Shown here piece after piece: positions 1 to 10,610 of a stretch of DNA of 64,000 nucleotides (position 1 is its first letter; the number at the start of each line of letters is the position of its first letter). A program made the position numbers and the translations under genes. The notes beneath the pieces were generated by a model. The model searched no databases. It saw only the letters and a list, made by a program, of their open reading frames with translations, and was not told the origin of the DNA. This DNA is from Gymnorhina tibicen (lineage: Eukaryota; Chordata; Aves; Passeriformes; Artamidae), in contig VXAZ01008023.1 of assembly GCA_013399875.1 (NCBI GenBank), positions 62,001 through 126,000 on the forward strand, given 5' to 3'.

Positions 1-1179
1 TTTTCAGGTTTAGATTTAAGATTCAGAATTAATTGGGAAAAGTTTGGTGTTTTTTCCCCCTTTCTGAAAGCAGCTCTTTTTGCTTTACTACAAGAACATT
101 ATGCTATTGCTTCTGCAGCTGCAGATGCTACCACAATTGTAATTGCCTGTCATACAGTGAAGAAATCTAATTAAAACCACTTATTTGCACCTATTAACCA
201 GTCTCTTTAAATTCAGACAAAAGACCTTACCACAAGCTAAAACATAAGTATAGAGTGCGGTCTGCAATTCAGTACGAGAAACAACGTGTGTTTTCAGATA
301 ATTACACTTACCTCCATTTTCCTGCTATTACCAATTAGCATTAACCATGAACTTAAATGGCTGTGTAAATCACTACACCTACCCACTACTCCAGACACAC
401 TCAGAATACCAGCATGCTATTGGACAATGCGTTCATCTTTTACACGCTTAAAAAGGTGACATCTTTTATGTTGAGGGCAAATTGCTGATTGCAGCATGGT
501 TTAGAGATGCAACACACGATAATTATAAAAAATATTTGATAAAGGGCAAGGAATAACTTGCAGTTTTATCTCAAGAAACACAGGGTTCTTGAGCAGTTTT
601 ATAGATAAGACCAGAATATTCCGCTGGAACCTCCTTCACCATGTTTTTTAGAACAATTAATGTTTCAGTTATTTCATAGGAAAAAAATTCTACAGAAAGC
701 TCTAATGTAAATAGGCAGAATGGCTTAATAAGTAGCCTACTGCACAAGCTCATCAGGTAGAGTTTTCTGCACTTCCCTAATGTGATGCCTTCACTCAAAT
801 CCTTACTCTGTTTCACAGTGGGTAGTGTTGACTGGACAGGTGGAAGAGTGGTGCTGTGCACCAATTCAGTACTATTGCCATCACCACACCACCTCCTTGC
901 TTTCTTTTAGGAAACGGCACTCCTAGACTGAACCCACTGAAGCTTTTACCATTTCATGTTTCTGTATTTAAGAAAGGCCAATAATAAACTAAAACCTGTG
1001 TCTTACAGCTGTGATAGACTTCTTTAAGTCCATGGGTGGCTGTAAGAACAGGGTTTCTTCACCCATTTTTTGTGCCACTTCTTCAGGGTTCCAGGCCACT
1101 CTTACGCCCTTGATGCCTTGAGAAATATGAAAGTTAAACCTAAGGCACCACCCTCTGTGTACCCATCACTCATCCAGCT
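1..1179. other. Upstream flank, no gene recognised
   Basis: AT-rich sequence 5' of the promoter zone. Neither strand holds a convincing exon; the open frame at 571-864 on the minus strand resembles no family I know. No repeat family was recognised here. It is most simply intergenic DNA upstream of MBOAT2. Confidence 0.5.
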
Positions 1180-1497
1180 CTGTGTATGCCCCTGCTGAGC
1201 GCCCAAGTGCCCGTCTGGGCGAAGGGGCGAGGGTTTCGGAGCTGGGCGTAGGCTAAGCTCTTCATTACCTCAACAGGTATCCGCACCCACACGGTCTGGC
1301 GTTGCCCTCAGCGACAGACACCTCCTCAGGGGCCACCTGGGCTGCTGGGCACCGAGCCCGCCAGCACTGCGCTCCCTGTCCGGCAGTCCCTGCCTGCCCA
1401 CCCCGCGCAGGAAGGTGCCACATCACATCAGGTACCCGCATCCATCACCCACCCGCGCCCTCAGTGCTCACCCCGCACACCTGGGCGCAGATCCGCG
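1180..1497. promoter_or_regulatory. GC-rich outer shore of the promoter island
   Basis: Base composition switches near 1180 from AT-rich to GC-rich with scattered CpG. The stretch is separated from the core island by a CR1 fragment, so it may be the distal part of the same island. The open frame at 1302-1613 is probably only a result of the GC content, because it runs straight into the CR1 copy. Confidence 0.4.
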
Positions 1498-1499
1498 CT

Positions 1500-1712
1500 C
1501 AGAATCACAGAACCGAAAAAGTAGGAAAAGACCCCGAGATCACGGTGTACAGCCTATGTCAACTAGACCATGGCACTGGGTGGTCTTTCCTTAAACGCCT
1601 CCAGGGACGGTGACTCCACCACCGCCCTGGGCAGCCCGTTCCAATGTCTAATCGCTCTTTCTACGAAGAAATTCCTTATAACGTCCGACCTGAATGCCCG
1701 CTGGCGCAGCCT
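1500..1712 (-). mobile_element. CR1 LINE 3' fragment, reverse orientation, beside the promoter
   Basis: The stretch reads as the reverse complement of an avian CR1 3' region. It opens with AATCACAGAA, followed by the usual phrases about one third of the way in (CCAGGGACGGTGACTCCACC at about 1602-1621) and later (GGGCAGCCCGTTCCAATGTC at about 1630-1649). It ends in a CTGGCGCAGC motif near 1710. It keeps several CpG dinucleotides, unlike many old intronic CR1 copies. It abuts the dense CpG island upstream of MBOAT2. Confidence 0.85.
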
Positions 1713-1828
1713 AGGACCGAGTGAGACGGCGCGGGGCCCTGCGCGGTACCTGCGCGGTGCGCGCAGCTCCCGCCCGCCCTCAGCGCGGAGCGGCCGCCGC
1801 GGGGCCGCCTCGTCCCGCCCAGCCCGCC

Positions 1829-1843
1829 GGGGGCGGGGATTGG
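1829..1843 (+). promoter_or_regulatory. GC box fused to an inverted CCAAT box
   Basis: GGGGGCGGGG, a perfect Sp/KLF-type site, runs directly into ATTGG, the reverse of CCAAT, which is the NF-Y target. A second ATTGG at 1883-1887 lies between it and the gap. Paired NF-Y and Sp sites are typical of housekeeping CpG-island promoters; binding itself is inferred. Confidence 0.5.
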
Positions 1844-1898
1844 GCGAGCCCGCCCGTCACTCCGCGGCGGCGCCGCGCACCGATTGGCCGGCGGCGCT

Positions 1899-2050
1899 NN
1901 NNNNNNNNNNNNNNNNNNNNNNNNNNNNNNNNNNNNNNNNNNNNNNNNNNNNNNNNNNNNNNNNNNNNNNNNNNNNNNNNNNNNNNNNNNNNNNNNNNNN
2001 NNNNNNNNNNNNNNNNNNNNNNNNNNNNNNNNNNNNNNNNNNNNNNNNNN
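1899..2050. other. Assembly gap (152 N), probably hides MBOAT2 exon 1
   Basis: An unbroken run of N inside the CpG island. The N-terminal coding exon of MBOAT2, about 25 residues in the human protein as I remember it, is not found in the surrounding known sequence. The first visible coding exon begins with a complete codon, so the missing exon should end in phase 0. The gap is long enough to hold about 75 coding bases plus a short 5' UTR and a splice donor. Confidence 0.6.
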
Positions 2051-2215
2051 CCGCGGTTCCTCTCCGCACCCGCGGGCGGGGGGCGCCAGGGCGGCGGCCG
2101 CGCTCCGCGGGCAGGTGCGCCCGCTCCGCGCCCTCCCCGGCTGGTTCAGCATCCCGCCCGCATCCCACCCTGTCCTGCCCGGCCCTGCCTCGCCCCAACT
2201 TGTTGGCATCGTGCG

Positions 2216-5200
2216 TCGGCCAGATGTGGATCCGCAGCTGGGAACGGGGCCGATATCAGCTCAGGGGATGCAAAGGTTGGGTAATAATTGCAAATGCAAA
2301 GCAGCGCGCTGCTCCTGGATGCGCCTGCCAGGGGGGTTTACACGCGGTGTTAAATAAAAATATGCACCGCACACAATGCTGCTGGGAATTCGTATGTACT
2401 TTGTAGACAGAGCGTTTCTGTGGTATCTATTGTCCAAGTGATATAAAAATTCCTGAAGTCTGTTAATCCTGGTGTCTTCACAAAACATCAGAAGATTACA
2501 AAATAAGATTGGGAAACTGAGGTTTGCTGAGTTTAATCACTGAAGTTGGACCAGAATGTTTGTTTATGGGGGAAGTGGTCTAGACCTCCTAAATCTATAG
2601 AATATTTATGTGTTTGTAAATACGTAAGAAAAGTAATCTGAAGTAACTCCTCATATAAATTTTGCAGCACCAAGAAATTTCATGTTAGGAATTTTTTTTT
2701 TTTAATGCTCCATTAATGTATGTATGAGTGAAACACATCAAAGAAAACAGTCTGCGCTTCAGTAGAGGGAGACTTTGATGACTTGGTTTTACAAAATATA
2801 CCTAATAAGTGAGGGAAGTAACTGGAAATTAAATACAGAGGAATGAGCATGCCTAGTGAAAGTATTTTGGAAATGACTGAACTACACACTCATTCTTTTT
2901 TCTTCCCCCATTCCCCAGCCATTTGTTTGAATGGAGCTATGGTTAAGGATATACATGGAAAAGTACCTTCTAGAAAACTCATAGAACGGGCAATTCAATT
3001 GAAATTGAGCTTGCTGTGATGGAAAGGATACTGGGCACCCCCTTCCAACGATACTTGTGGCTGGGATCGATGGCACCTCGTGGCTTGGTGCCTCCTACCT
3101 GCAGGCTGTAAGCTGCTCTTGCCAGGTGTCATGTGTTTATTTCCATAAAATGTGCAGCTTCTACAGGGTACTGTAAAAGACATCAGAGTTGACCATCTTT
3201 TTATGGCACGATGCTGGTGGTGTATAATTATCTGTTCATATTAGTAGTCATAAATTTAATTGTTTTACAACATAGTGTGGCTGCTACCAAAATTGTTTTA
3301 ATATTGTGGATATGGGATTTTGATGATAATGAAGTTACTTTTTATTAAAGCCTGGTAAACTTTCCTGTATTAAATGTTTTGCAACAGATGTTCCTGGAGA
3401 ACCAAGAGGTTTTTATACAGTACACTTTGAGCTCTGTCAGAGCTTTTGGGAGTAATCACATTGGAGGGTGGCTAAACATGTAGTTTAGAAAATTCGTTTT
3501 AAGCAGTTAGAAGTCAGGCATACATTGTTTTTGGACATCAGTGGATTATACATAATATAGGTCCAGTTGTATATGAAGAGCACTGATTGTGACTGGAGTA
3601 TGAGTTGAAGAGCTTCAAAATTATAGTGCACTGAGGAGGATAAATCTATAAAAAATCTGATAAAAAAAGCAAAGTTAGTTTTTTGTAACCTCAGCTCAAG
3701 TTTATCTTGATAGTAAGTGTGTAACACGGAAAGAATGTGAATTGTGTTCAGTGTAATCAAATCAAAGGGAGTGAAGGAGGTAATGAGGGCAGAGGAGAAA
3801 AAGAAAGCGCTGATACTCTTTGGTGTGTTTGCTCAGAGATTATGCATGACATTTGGTGATACCATAAGCATATTCAGAATGAAAATGTAATACTGCTTTG
3901 AAAAAATAATAAAGAATGATGGTTTTTTGATTAGTACATTGTTTCTACTACTTGCTCCAAATCTGTACTATGACTACAGTCATACCAATATAGCAGCTGC
4001 TTGAAATAGGTGCTCTGGTGTAATACCAGCACTCAGAACTGCTGGAGATCAGTAGGGGTTTTTTTTTTCTCCAATCAAGTTTCAGTTTTGACCACAAGTA
4101 GATACTAATCTTTATCCAAAATGTTGCTTAAATTGTGATTTAGGTTTAAGCCATTGCTATCTAATTATCCTGCTAAGGCATGTAACTCTTGGAAGACTAA
4201 TTGAGGTAGCATGTATTCATGTTGCCTTACTCTCTGGTGTTCAAACCAATGAATGGAGAACCTTGCCTTCTTGGCAGGGGATGGAAGTAGGAATTTAAAT
4301 TCAAGGTGAAGTTGCTATCTCTAAGATTAATCAATCAGATCCACATCTCTGTGTGGATCAAATGTGAGAAATTGATTACTTTTTTACTTAATGCTTGGCA
4401 GAACTAGAGACAAATATTTGAGAATAGTGTTGGTTATGTGCTAGTTGGAGATCAGTGCAAAAGATGAAGGATGAGCTGCATCAGAGCCATTTGACACAGC
4501 AGTCTCCTCTATGTGCCCAACTGTGTCGCAAAAGAAAAGCTTTGTTGCTTTAACAATTTGCTATTCCTAGACATTTTTTCTTGGAACTAGAGTACTAGGT
4601 AGCTAAAGGAATGGAGAAGAACTTGTTTTCTGCTTCTGTGTGTATCCCCCAACAAGGTATTGTGCAGTAACTTGTTGCTGTGTTAACCCTTCCTTTGGGT
4701 CTCATTTTGTCTTGCACCAAGTTTATCAAAACAGCTACTTGGAAAAGTTAATGTGTTCTTTATAGGCTTCTTGGGCCAGTTTTCTGTTGTTACTTTCAGT
4801 CATTTGATGAAAGGGAAGATGCTCGGTGTGAGCAAAAACCTACAGCAAACTTACCTTTCTTCTGTATTTTGTAGTAGGAAAAAAAAAAATCACTGCTTGG
4901 GAGTGAAAAGCCTCATAAAAACTGTTTCTTTTCACATCTTGGAGAACATAAGTTGGCTGCTCAGCAAAGGAAGCATTCTGTCAACAGCTGTGGCACATTA
5001 GGTCCTTAAAGTTAATGAATGAGTGACTAAATAGTAATGTACTGCATATTCCTTGTGTCTTCTCAGGGGAGAGAAGGAATCAAAGTAGCCATGTCCTTCC
5101 CACATGGACAACTTCCCAAGAGAAGTATGAGAAGGTTTATCATAAAAACTTGGCTGCTAGAGTATCACATGTTGCATATTGAGGTTGCAACTTGAATTAT

Positions 5201-8200
5201 TTTATGGTAGTTACATCTCTCACCTAGCCTTATATTTTTCCTGTCTGTTTTCATGTCATATTTGTACCTCTGCTTCTTTTTTCTTTCTCTAAAGTGAAGC
5301 CTGACAAAAAATGCGTTGGACCTTGGTCTGTTTCTGATTCTGTCACTACCTTGCTGACTTTCTATTGACAAATGACTTATCTTGATGATGTGTCAGCTTA
5401 CTTGTCATTAAATTGGAAAGATTTAAATTTGCTGTGACAATGATTCTAGGAGAGCAAAGCTTTCTTTTTGGCTTTTTGGTCTCTGTGGGGTTAGGGGAGT
5501 TCAGAGAATAATCATTGCTTTCACGGCTTCCACCAGAGGGAGCAACATTTTTTTACTGAAAATGGACAGAAATTGTAGGGGTTATTACTGCCCTTCATTT
5601 GTTATAGAAATAGATAATTTGTAGTAGAAGAATAGTTGAGCAGGGGAGATAGGAGACTGACTATGACAATATGTGAACATCAACTTTTTACATGAGTTGT
5701 CTAAGAGATTGATCTTGAGATCCTGAAATATGGTCTGAACTAAGTGATTATCAGTCTGAACTTCAGTGATTATCTTCTAGATAAGGAAAGGAAGAATGTG
5801 GCTCCAACTACTAACAGTATAGCTGTGTGAAGATATGTGGACAGAATAAAATGTCATGCTTATGATTATGCACTTGACTTAAACTCCAGGATGTAAAAAT
5901 AAGCAGTGTTTATTTCAACAGAAGAAAAAAAAAATTCTGTGTTATTTCCACACTTTTCTTGGTTTTTGGTTTGGGTTTTTTTTCCAATCTAGTTTTAGCT
6001 TTTATTTGGTTAAGCCTGCTCATTTGTGTAGAATAAATGCAATTTCCTACGTGAGTGCCATCAATCTTCAAAGAATCTAAACTGACCTTTTTTTATTAAG
6101 AATAGACTTAAAAATCCAAATCCTCCTAAACATGAATTGTATAAACCACACCAACTTCCTTCATTTAGTGATCATAAGCCAGTTTGCTGGCTTTACATAA
6201 TTTTCTGCATATGCTTCCTTGTGCAGAGGGTTACCCAAGTTGCTTTCATCATGCCCCTAACACACCTGGTTCCGCATAAAAGCACTGATGTATGTTGAGC
6301 CTGTGTTTCACCTTTAAGCCCTCAAGGAGAGAGGGCAGGATTTTTTTCCTTGTATATATCTATGAAATATTTACATGCGTATGATGTAAGAAGGCAATTT
6401 AGCAATTTTTTTCTCCTTTGTTTTGATGCCTTGGAGATGAGTACAGCTGTAGTTTGGGGAAAAGGCAAGGCTTGGAGGTGGTGTAGGGAATTTTGCTGAG
6501 AAGCATTATGTGCCTGATTTGCCTGCAGGGTACATCTGAGTATGTTTCATAGTTAGATCTGTTATTTCACAAAATTTTGAGCATTAGTGATGCCTTATCG
6601 TCTCTTATTTTCTGCCAAGGCAGTATAACATAGCCTCCTTAGGGCTGAAATACTTTAGTCTGATAAAAACCATTTTGTCTAGACATGGAATGGATGTCAA
6701 AATGTTTGTCCTGGATAACTGTCCGGAATTTAGATGGCCTAACATTTGACTGAAGCATTATCAAGCTAGAAAAAAGAATAAAGTGAAGAGTGTCCCAGGT
6801 TTCCTTCTTTCATCATTGATTCTTAGGCCCTTGTGTATGGTTGTGGAACACAGAGCAGCACGTTGCTGATTTTTCAGATGTGACCCAGGAAACTTATAAG
6901 TAATAGATGTGAGTAAAATTAGCATTCATGGGTGTGTAAAATACAAACACTGAAGGCAAGGGAGTGGTAGAATAAGCAACTTTGCCCCTATTTTGCCCTG
7001 TACTTTCCTTATGTGCTGCTAGCAGCAGTCAGGAGAATGAAGGGTGGACGGCAAAGCATGATCTTCTGTGATGATAGATGGAGACTGTAGTGGGTGAAAA
7101 GAAGCTGGAAATAAAGTTCTGTTCTTCATTCTCTATGTGCTGTTCTCAGTGACTGGATGTTTTGAATTGTTTGGATTTGCTAGCCAAGTTTTTAGTGGTT
7201 TCTTAACTTCCCTTTGAACTATGGGAGGGAAGGAAATGTATCATCAGAAGGGTCCTCTGCAGTGACACCTTTCCCAGGTCTTAATATTAGTGGTTAGGTG
7301 TTGACTTACTCAACAAACAATAGGTAAAAACTTAACTCTGCAATGAAAAATACGTAGAGAAGGATGGAACTGTTGGGATAAGAGGTAAAATTGACAAGAG
7401 AAAGTGACTGTCTTGAAGGAAGAGGTGGAATCTCTCATGAACGGACTTAGAAAGGAAAGCAAACATGGTTACAGTGTTAGAAAAGATAGACCTTTTATTA
7501 AGTGATAGATTTAGTGCAAGAAATAAATGCATCTCTTTAATTCAGGTTCATGAATATTGTTGTGAGGATAATTTACATAGCTGCTTTAATTCTTTAGTTT
7601 TTACAGAAGCAGCAGTGAATTTTGTTCTCTCACACACTTTCATACTGGGTATGTTTTGTCCAGTTTTTTGCAAAGCAGTGGAAAAACTCAAATATAATTA
7701 CACCTCAGGTTTCTACAGTAATATCTAAACTACACATCCTTTACCCGAACAGCTTTGTTTTGTCACATTGTTTTTCACATCCTTTACCCAAACTGCTTTG
7801 TTTTGTCACATTGTTTTTCACATCCTTATGCAAGTCGTTGAGGTGGTGTAAATGTGAACACTCACCTGTGCTCATGACAGTACAACCCATATCTGAAGCC
7901 AAAATGGGGTTCAGAAGTTTCTATGAAAATACTGCAGTTCTGGAATGTTGAAAAGAAATAGTGGAGTGCTTAAAGAGAAGTCTAATAAAGAAAAAACAGT
8001 AAGGCATTAGGAAGATAACAAGAGTCACTTTTACTGAGTACATGGTTACCACTGTGTTGCTTTCTGTTTCTGAAGGGTTTCTGCTGTGAATCTGTTGTAC
8101 CACATCTGTGTCGATCTTTTCTCTCTGTGGGCCTTTTCTTGAGTACTGTGCTGACTTTAAGCAAGAGTTCTGAAAACCGATAAAACTGAAATAGATGAGT

Positions 8201-9045
8201 CATCTTTATCATTCAGTAGCCCTGACATTTGTTGACTTTTAACTCCTGTTTACCTGTTCCTGTGTTGACCTAATGAAGCACTGTGATACATCCTTTGCAG
8301 CCTTGATTACAGAATGCTTTCTTCACATTTATTATTTTGACTAATGTGCGCTTCTACTGAGTAACAGTTGCCCATTTTTTTCCTGGTTTTCCTTAAATGA
8401 GGGAGTCTAGACTGGAGTTTTATTTTCTCCTGAAAAGTGAGAACAACTACATGTACCCAAGTGAAAACCTGTTTGCTTAATGTGTTCATCTTCACATTAT
8501 TTGTGTTACAAGGAAAGTTGATGTCGCTCTTTGGTATGGATATTTCATTTCCCTTCTTTCCTTCGGGAAGTACTTTAAATTCAACATCAGTTGAATCAAC
8601 ACTGCTAGTCTTTTAGCACTTGTTCAAGTGAACAGATCTGTTTGAGAATTTCAATTTGTCTGCAAATTTAGATAAGTGCTAGTTATGCCTACTTGTTTTA
8701 AGTGATCATTCTGGTAGCTAAGCCATCTTTTGCAAGGAAAACTTCCATAGCTCTGCTTTTTATTCTAGAATAATATATCCAAAGGTGAAGAAGCTATTTT
8801 GGTTTGGCTATAATGGTGTGATTTTTCTGTAGTTGAGATTTTGGTGTTTTCTTCTGTTTTCAGTTAAAGTGACCTAAGCTGCAGAAGGTGTTCTTGTTCT
8901 GAAATGTGGCTTGTGAGCATACTGGTTGTATAACTACAGTGGTATATTCTATACTGTAATGCCACCTGTATAGGTCATTCTTAACGTTTCTGACCTGCCC
9001 TTTGGCTGAGTAATGCTCTTGATTCTACTGCTTCCTCTCAATCTT
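2216..9045 (+). other. MBOAT2 intron 1, proximal part
   Basis: AT-rich non-coding sequence after the island. All open frames are short and none resembles a known protein. Apart from oligo-T and oligo-A runs and the 43-bp tandem repeat at 7733-7827, I recognise no repeat family or RNA gene here. The assignment as intron follows from the inferred exon 1 upstream. Confidence 0.55.
7733..7827. repeat. 43-bp tandem repeat, about 2.2 copies
   Basis: The unit begins CACATCCTTTACCC and recurs at 7733, 7776 and, truncated, at 7819, so the period is exactly 43 bp. The first two copies differ at only a few positions (CCCGAACAG versus CCCAAACTG). It looks like a young local duplication in intron 1. Confidence 0.9.

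Positions 9046-9085
<40 letters not shown>
9046..9085. repeat. Compound microsatellite (AC)n(AT)n
   Basis: An uninterrupted AC run of about 11 units passes directly into an AT run of about 9 units. It is likely to be polymorphic in length. Confidence 0.95.
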
Positions 9086-9261
9086 TTAAAAATACACACA
9101 TACATAAAACCCCAATTATTAAATTGACTAAGCATGTCATTGAAAAAGTGGACTGAAGGCCCAGACTATAATGAATCAGGTTTTATTCTTCATGGTGGAA
9201 AGGCTAGAAAGTATTTGAGGTCATCACAAATCTGTAGGAATTTTAGAAGTTCAGTGGTGGC

Positions 9262-9295
9262 TATGATTGTAGAAGGTCTACCTTCTACAATCATA
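9262..9295. repeat. Perfect inverted repeat, 16-bp arms with 2-nt loop
   Basis: The left arm starts TATGATTGTAGAAGGT and the right arm is its exact reverse complement, separated by CT. Complementarity stops just outside the arms. No target-site duplication or longer element was recognised around it, so it is not assigned to a MITE family. Confidence 0.9.
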
Positions 9296-9891
9296 TAATA
9301 CATTAGCAAATCATTTTCTGTAATGGAATTGAATGTAAGAAGTCAGAAAAAATATTTTAATACAGAAGTATAATTCTAAATGTTACTAAAATATTATTAA
9401 AAATTGAATTAATTTGAAAAGATGTAACATCTCAAAGTAGTGTCTGTTACTTGTATGGATTGCTGCATACTGCCGATGTGTAAAGGGCTGCTGTTGTGAT
9501 GCTTGGAGATGAGGCTTGGCTGATCTCATGGGGATGATTCCTGAATTGGGAAGAGCAGGAAGATAGTAGACATGGAGGAATACAGACTGAGTTGGACAGT
9601 AGTTCGTCCAAGGGAGAGTGTAGTGAAGCCCCCTCCTATTTTTTTTTCCTTCCCAAGGAGAGCACTGAGAAGCTGACCATGGGGAATATTTGTTCTACTT
9701 GCTAATTGAAATGACTATTATCATTACCAGATTTCTGCATGCTATATGGACCAGAGACTTAATTTGAATGTCTGTTGCTTACTTTAAGATGTATTTCAGT
9801 TTCTGACATAACAGGAGAATATAACTGTAGTGAAATAGATCTTAATTGAGAAAATGTCAGTTTCTGGTTGCATTTGAGAATGATATCCCCA

Positions 9892-9945
9892 TAGATGTTG
9901 CTTTATTTTAGATGTTGCTTTATTATGTTGCTTTTGCTTTATTTT
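9892..9945. repeat. Imperfect 17-bp tandem repeat
   Basis: The phrase GATGTTGCTTTATT starts at 9894 and again at 9911, with a degraded third copy (TATGTTGCTTTTGCTTTA) after it. It is a small local expansion in intron 1. Confidence 0.65.
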
Positions 9946-10439
9946 TAAATGCCTAGGAAGGTGAGTAGCTTGTAAAGTTTTTGCAGAATTTTACACACTG
10001 TAGTGGTTCTCTGCGTGTTAAAATAAAAACTTGTCATTCAAATACACATTTGAATACCCTGTATGGATAGATAACACAGAGAATAGATATTTCCAATTTC
10101 CCTGGAGTTGCTAGATGGAGCTTAAAGGTTAACTAGAAAAAAAGGATAAATAATGTAAAAGTATGCACACAGGACGATAAACATAGCTGGAACTAGTGGA
10201 TGAACGATGATCAGGAGTATAGAACTAGTGGATAAACAGATAATGAGCGATGTAGTGGGGTTTTTGGCAAAGTTCTGTAACAAGAGGTATCAACACATGC
10301 CCAAAGAAAAGTTCAAGGGAAGGTCACCTGTAGTATTGAGGCACTCTTTGAGTATAACCACCAGAGACCCCTTTAGATGATCCTCTAGGACCATAAAAGG
10401 GCTTCCAGTAGGAGACAGATGCATGCAAATTAGTTCTAG

Positions 10440-10610
10440 GAAAAATGATGTTTATGTATTAGCTAGGAAGTACTCTGTAATGAATATGTATGATCATGAT
10501 GGAATAAATACCCTGCTGTAAAGTTTCATGACACACATTTGATTAGAGGAGATATCCTCTGGAAGTGTCCAGCACTGTCATAAAGAATGGCTGCTTTCTA
10601 GTACTTCAGA
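10440..10610 (+). mobile_element. LTR-like fragment of an avian endogenous retrovirus
   Basis: The block reads like the 3' half of avian ERV LTRs I know: a GAATAAATACCC segment at about 10502, then an ACACATTTGA stretch, a GGAGATATCCTCTGG core, and a terminal CCAGCACTGTCATAAAGAAT segment. The 5' boundary is unclear; sequence back to about 10150 (with a partial direct repeat of GAACTAGTGGAT) may belong to the same insertion. No internal gag or pol coding sequence is attached, so it would be a solo or truncated LTR. The family is not named. Confidence 0.45.

Larger units (their letters stand above)
1700..2215 (+). promoter_or_regulatory. MBOAT2: CpG island, probable MBOAT2 promoter and first exon
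   Basis: The segment is extremely GC-rich with dense CpG and is interrupted by 152 N at 1899-2050. It contains a GC box GGGGGCGGGG at 1829-1838, directly followed by an inverted CCAAT box (ATTGG, 1839-1843). A second ATTGG lies at 1883-1887, 44 bp downstream. There is no obvious TATA box, as usual for a broad CpG-island promoter. It is the only strong island in the window and lies about 17 kb 5' of the first visible coding exon of MBOAT2, on the correct side. The link to MBOAT2 is inferred from position; the start site is not visible. Confidence 0.75.

Noticed and set aside
2052..2114. Possible end of MBOAT2 exon 1 at the CAG|GTGCGC site near 2114/2115
   Set aside because: The phase would fit, but the frame reads a low-complexity Arg/Ala/Gly string, unlike the conserved residues preceding VNFVV in MBOAT2. 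It remains only a weak alternative.
1570..2406. Long open frames crossing the N run (278 codons plus, also 1676-2209 minus)
   Set aside because: They pass through 152 unknown bases and a CR1 fragment. The openness reflects the GC-rich composition and untranslatable N, not a gene.
7733..7827. Repeat-spacer array resembling CRISPR
   Set aside because: It is a contiguous tandem with no spacers, in a vertebrate intron.
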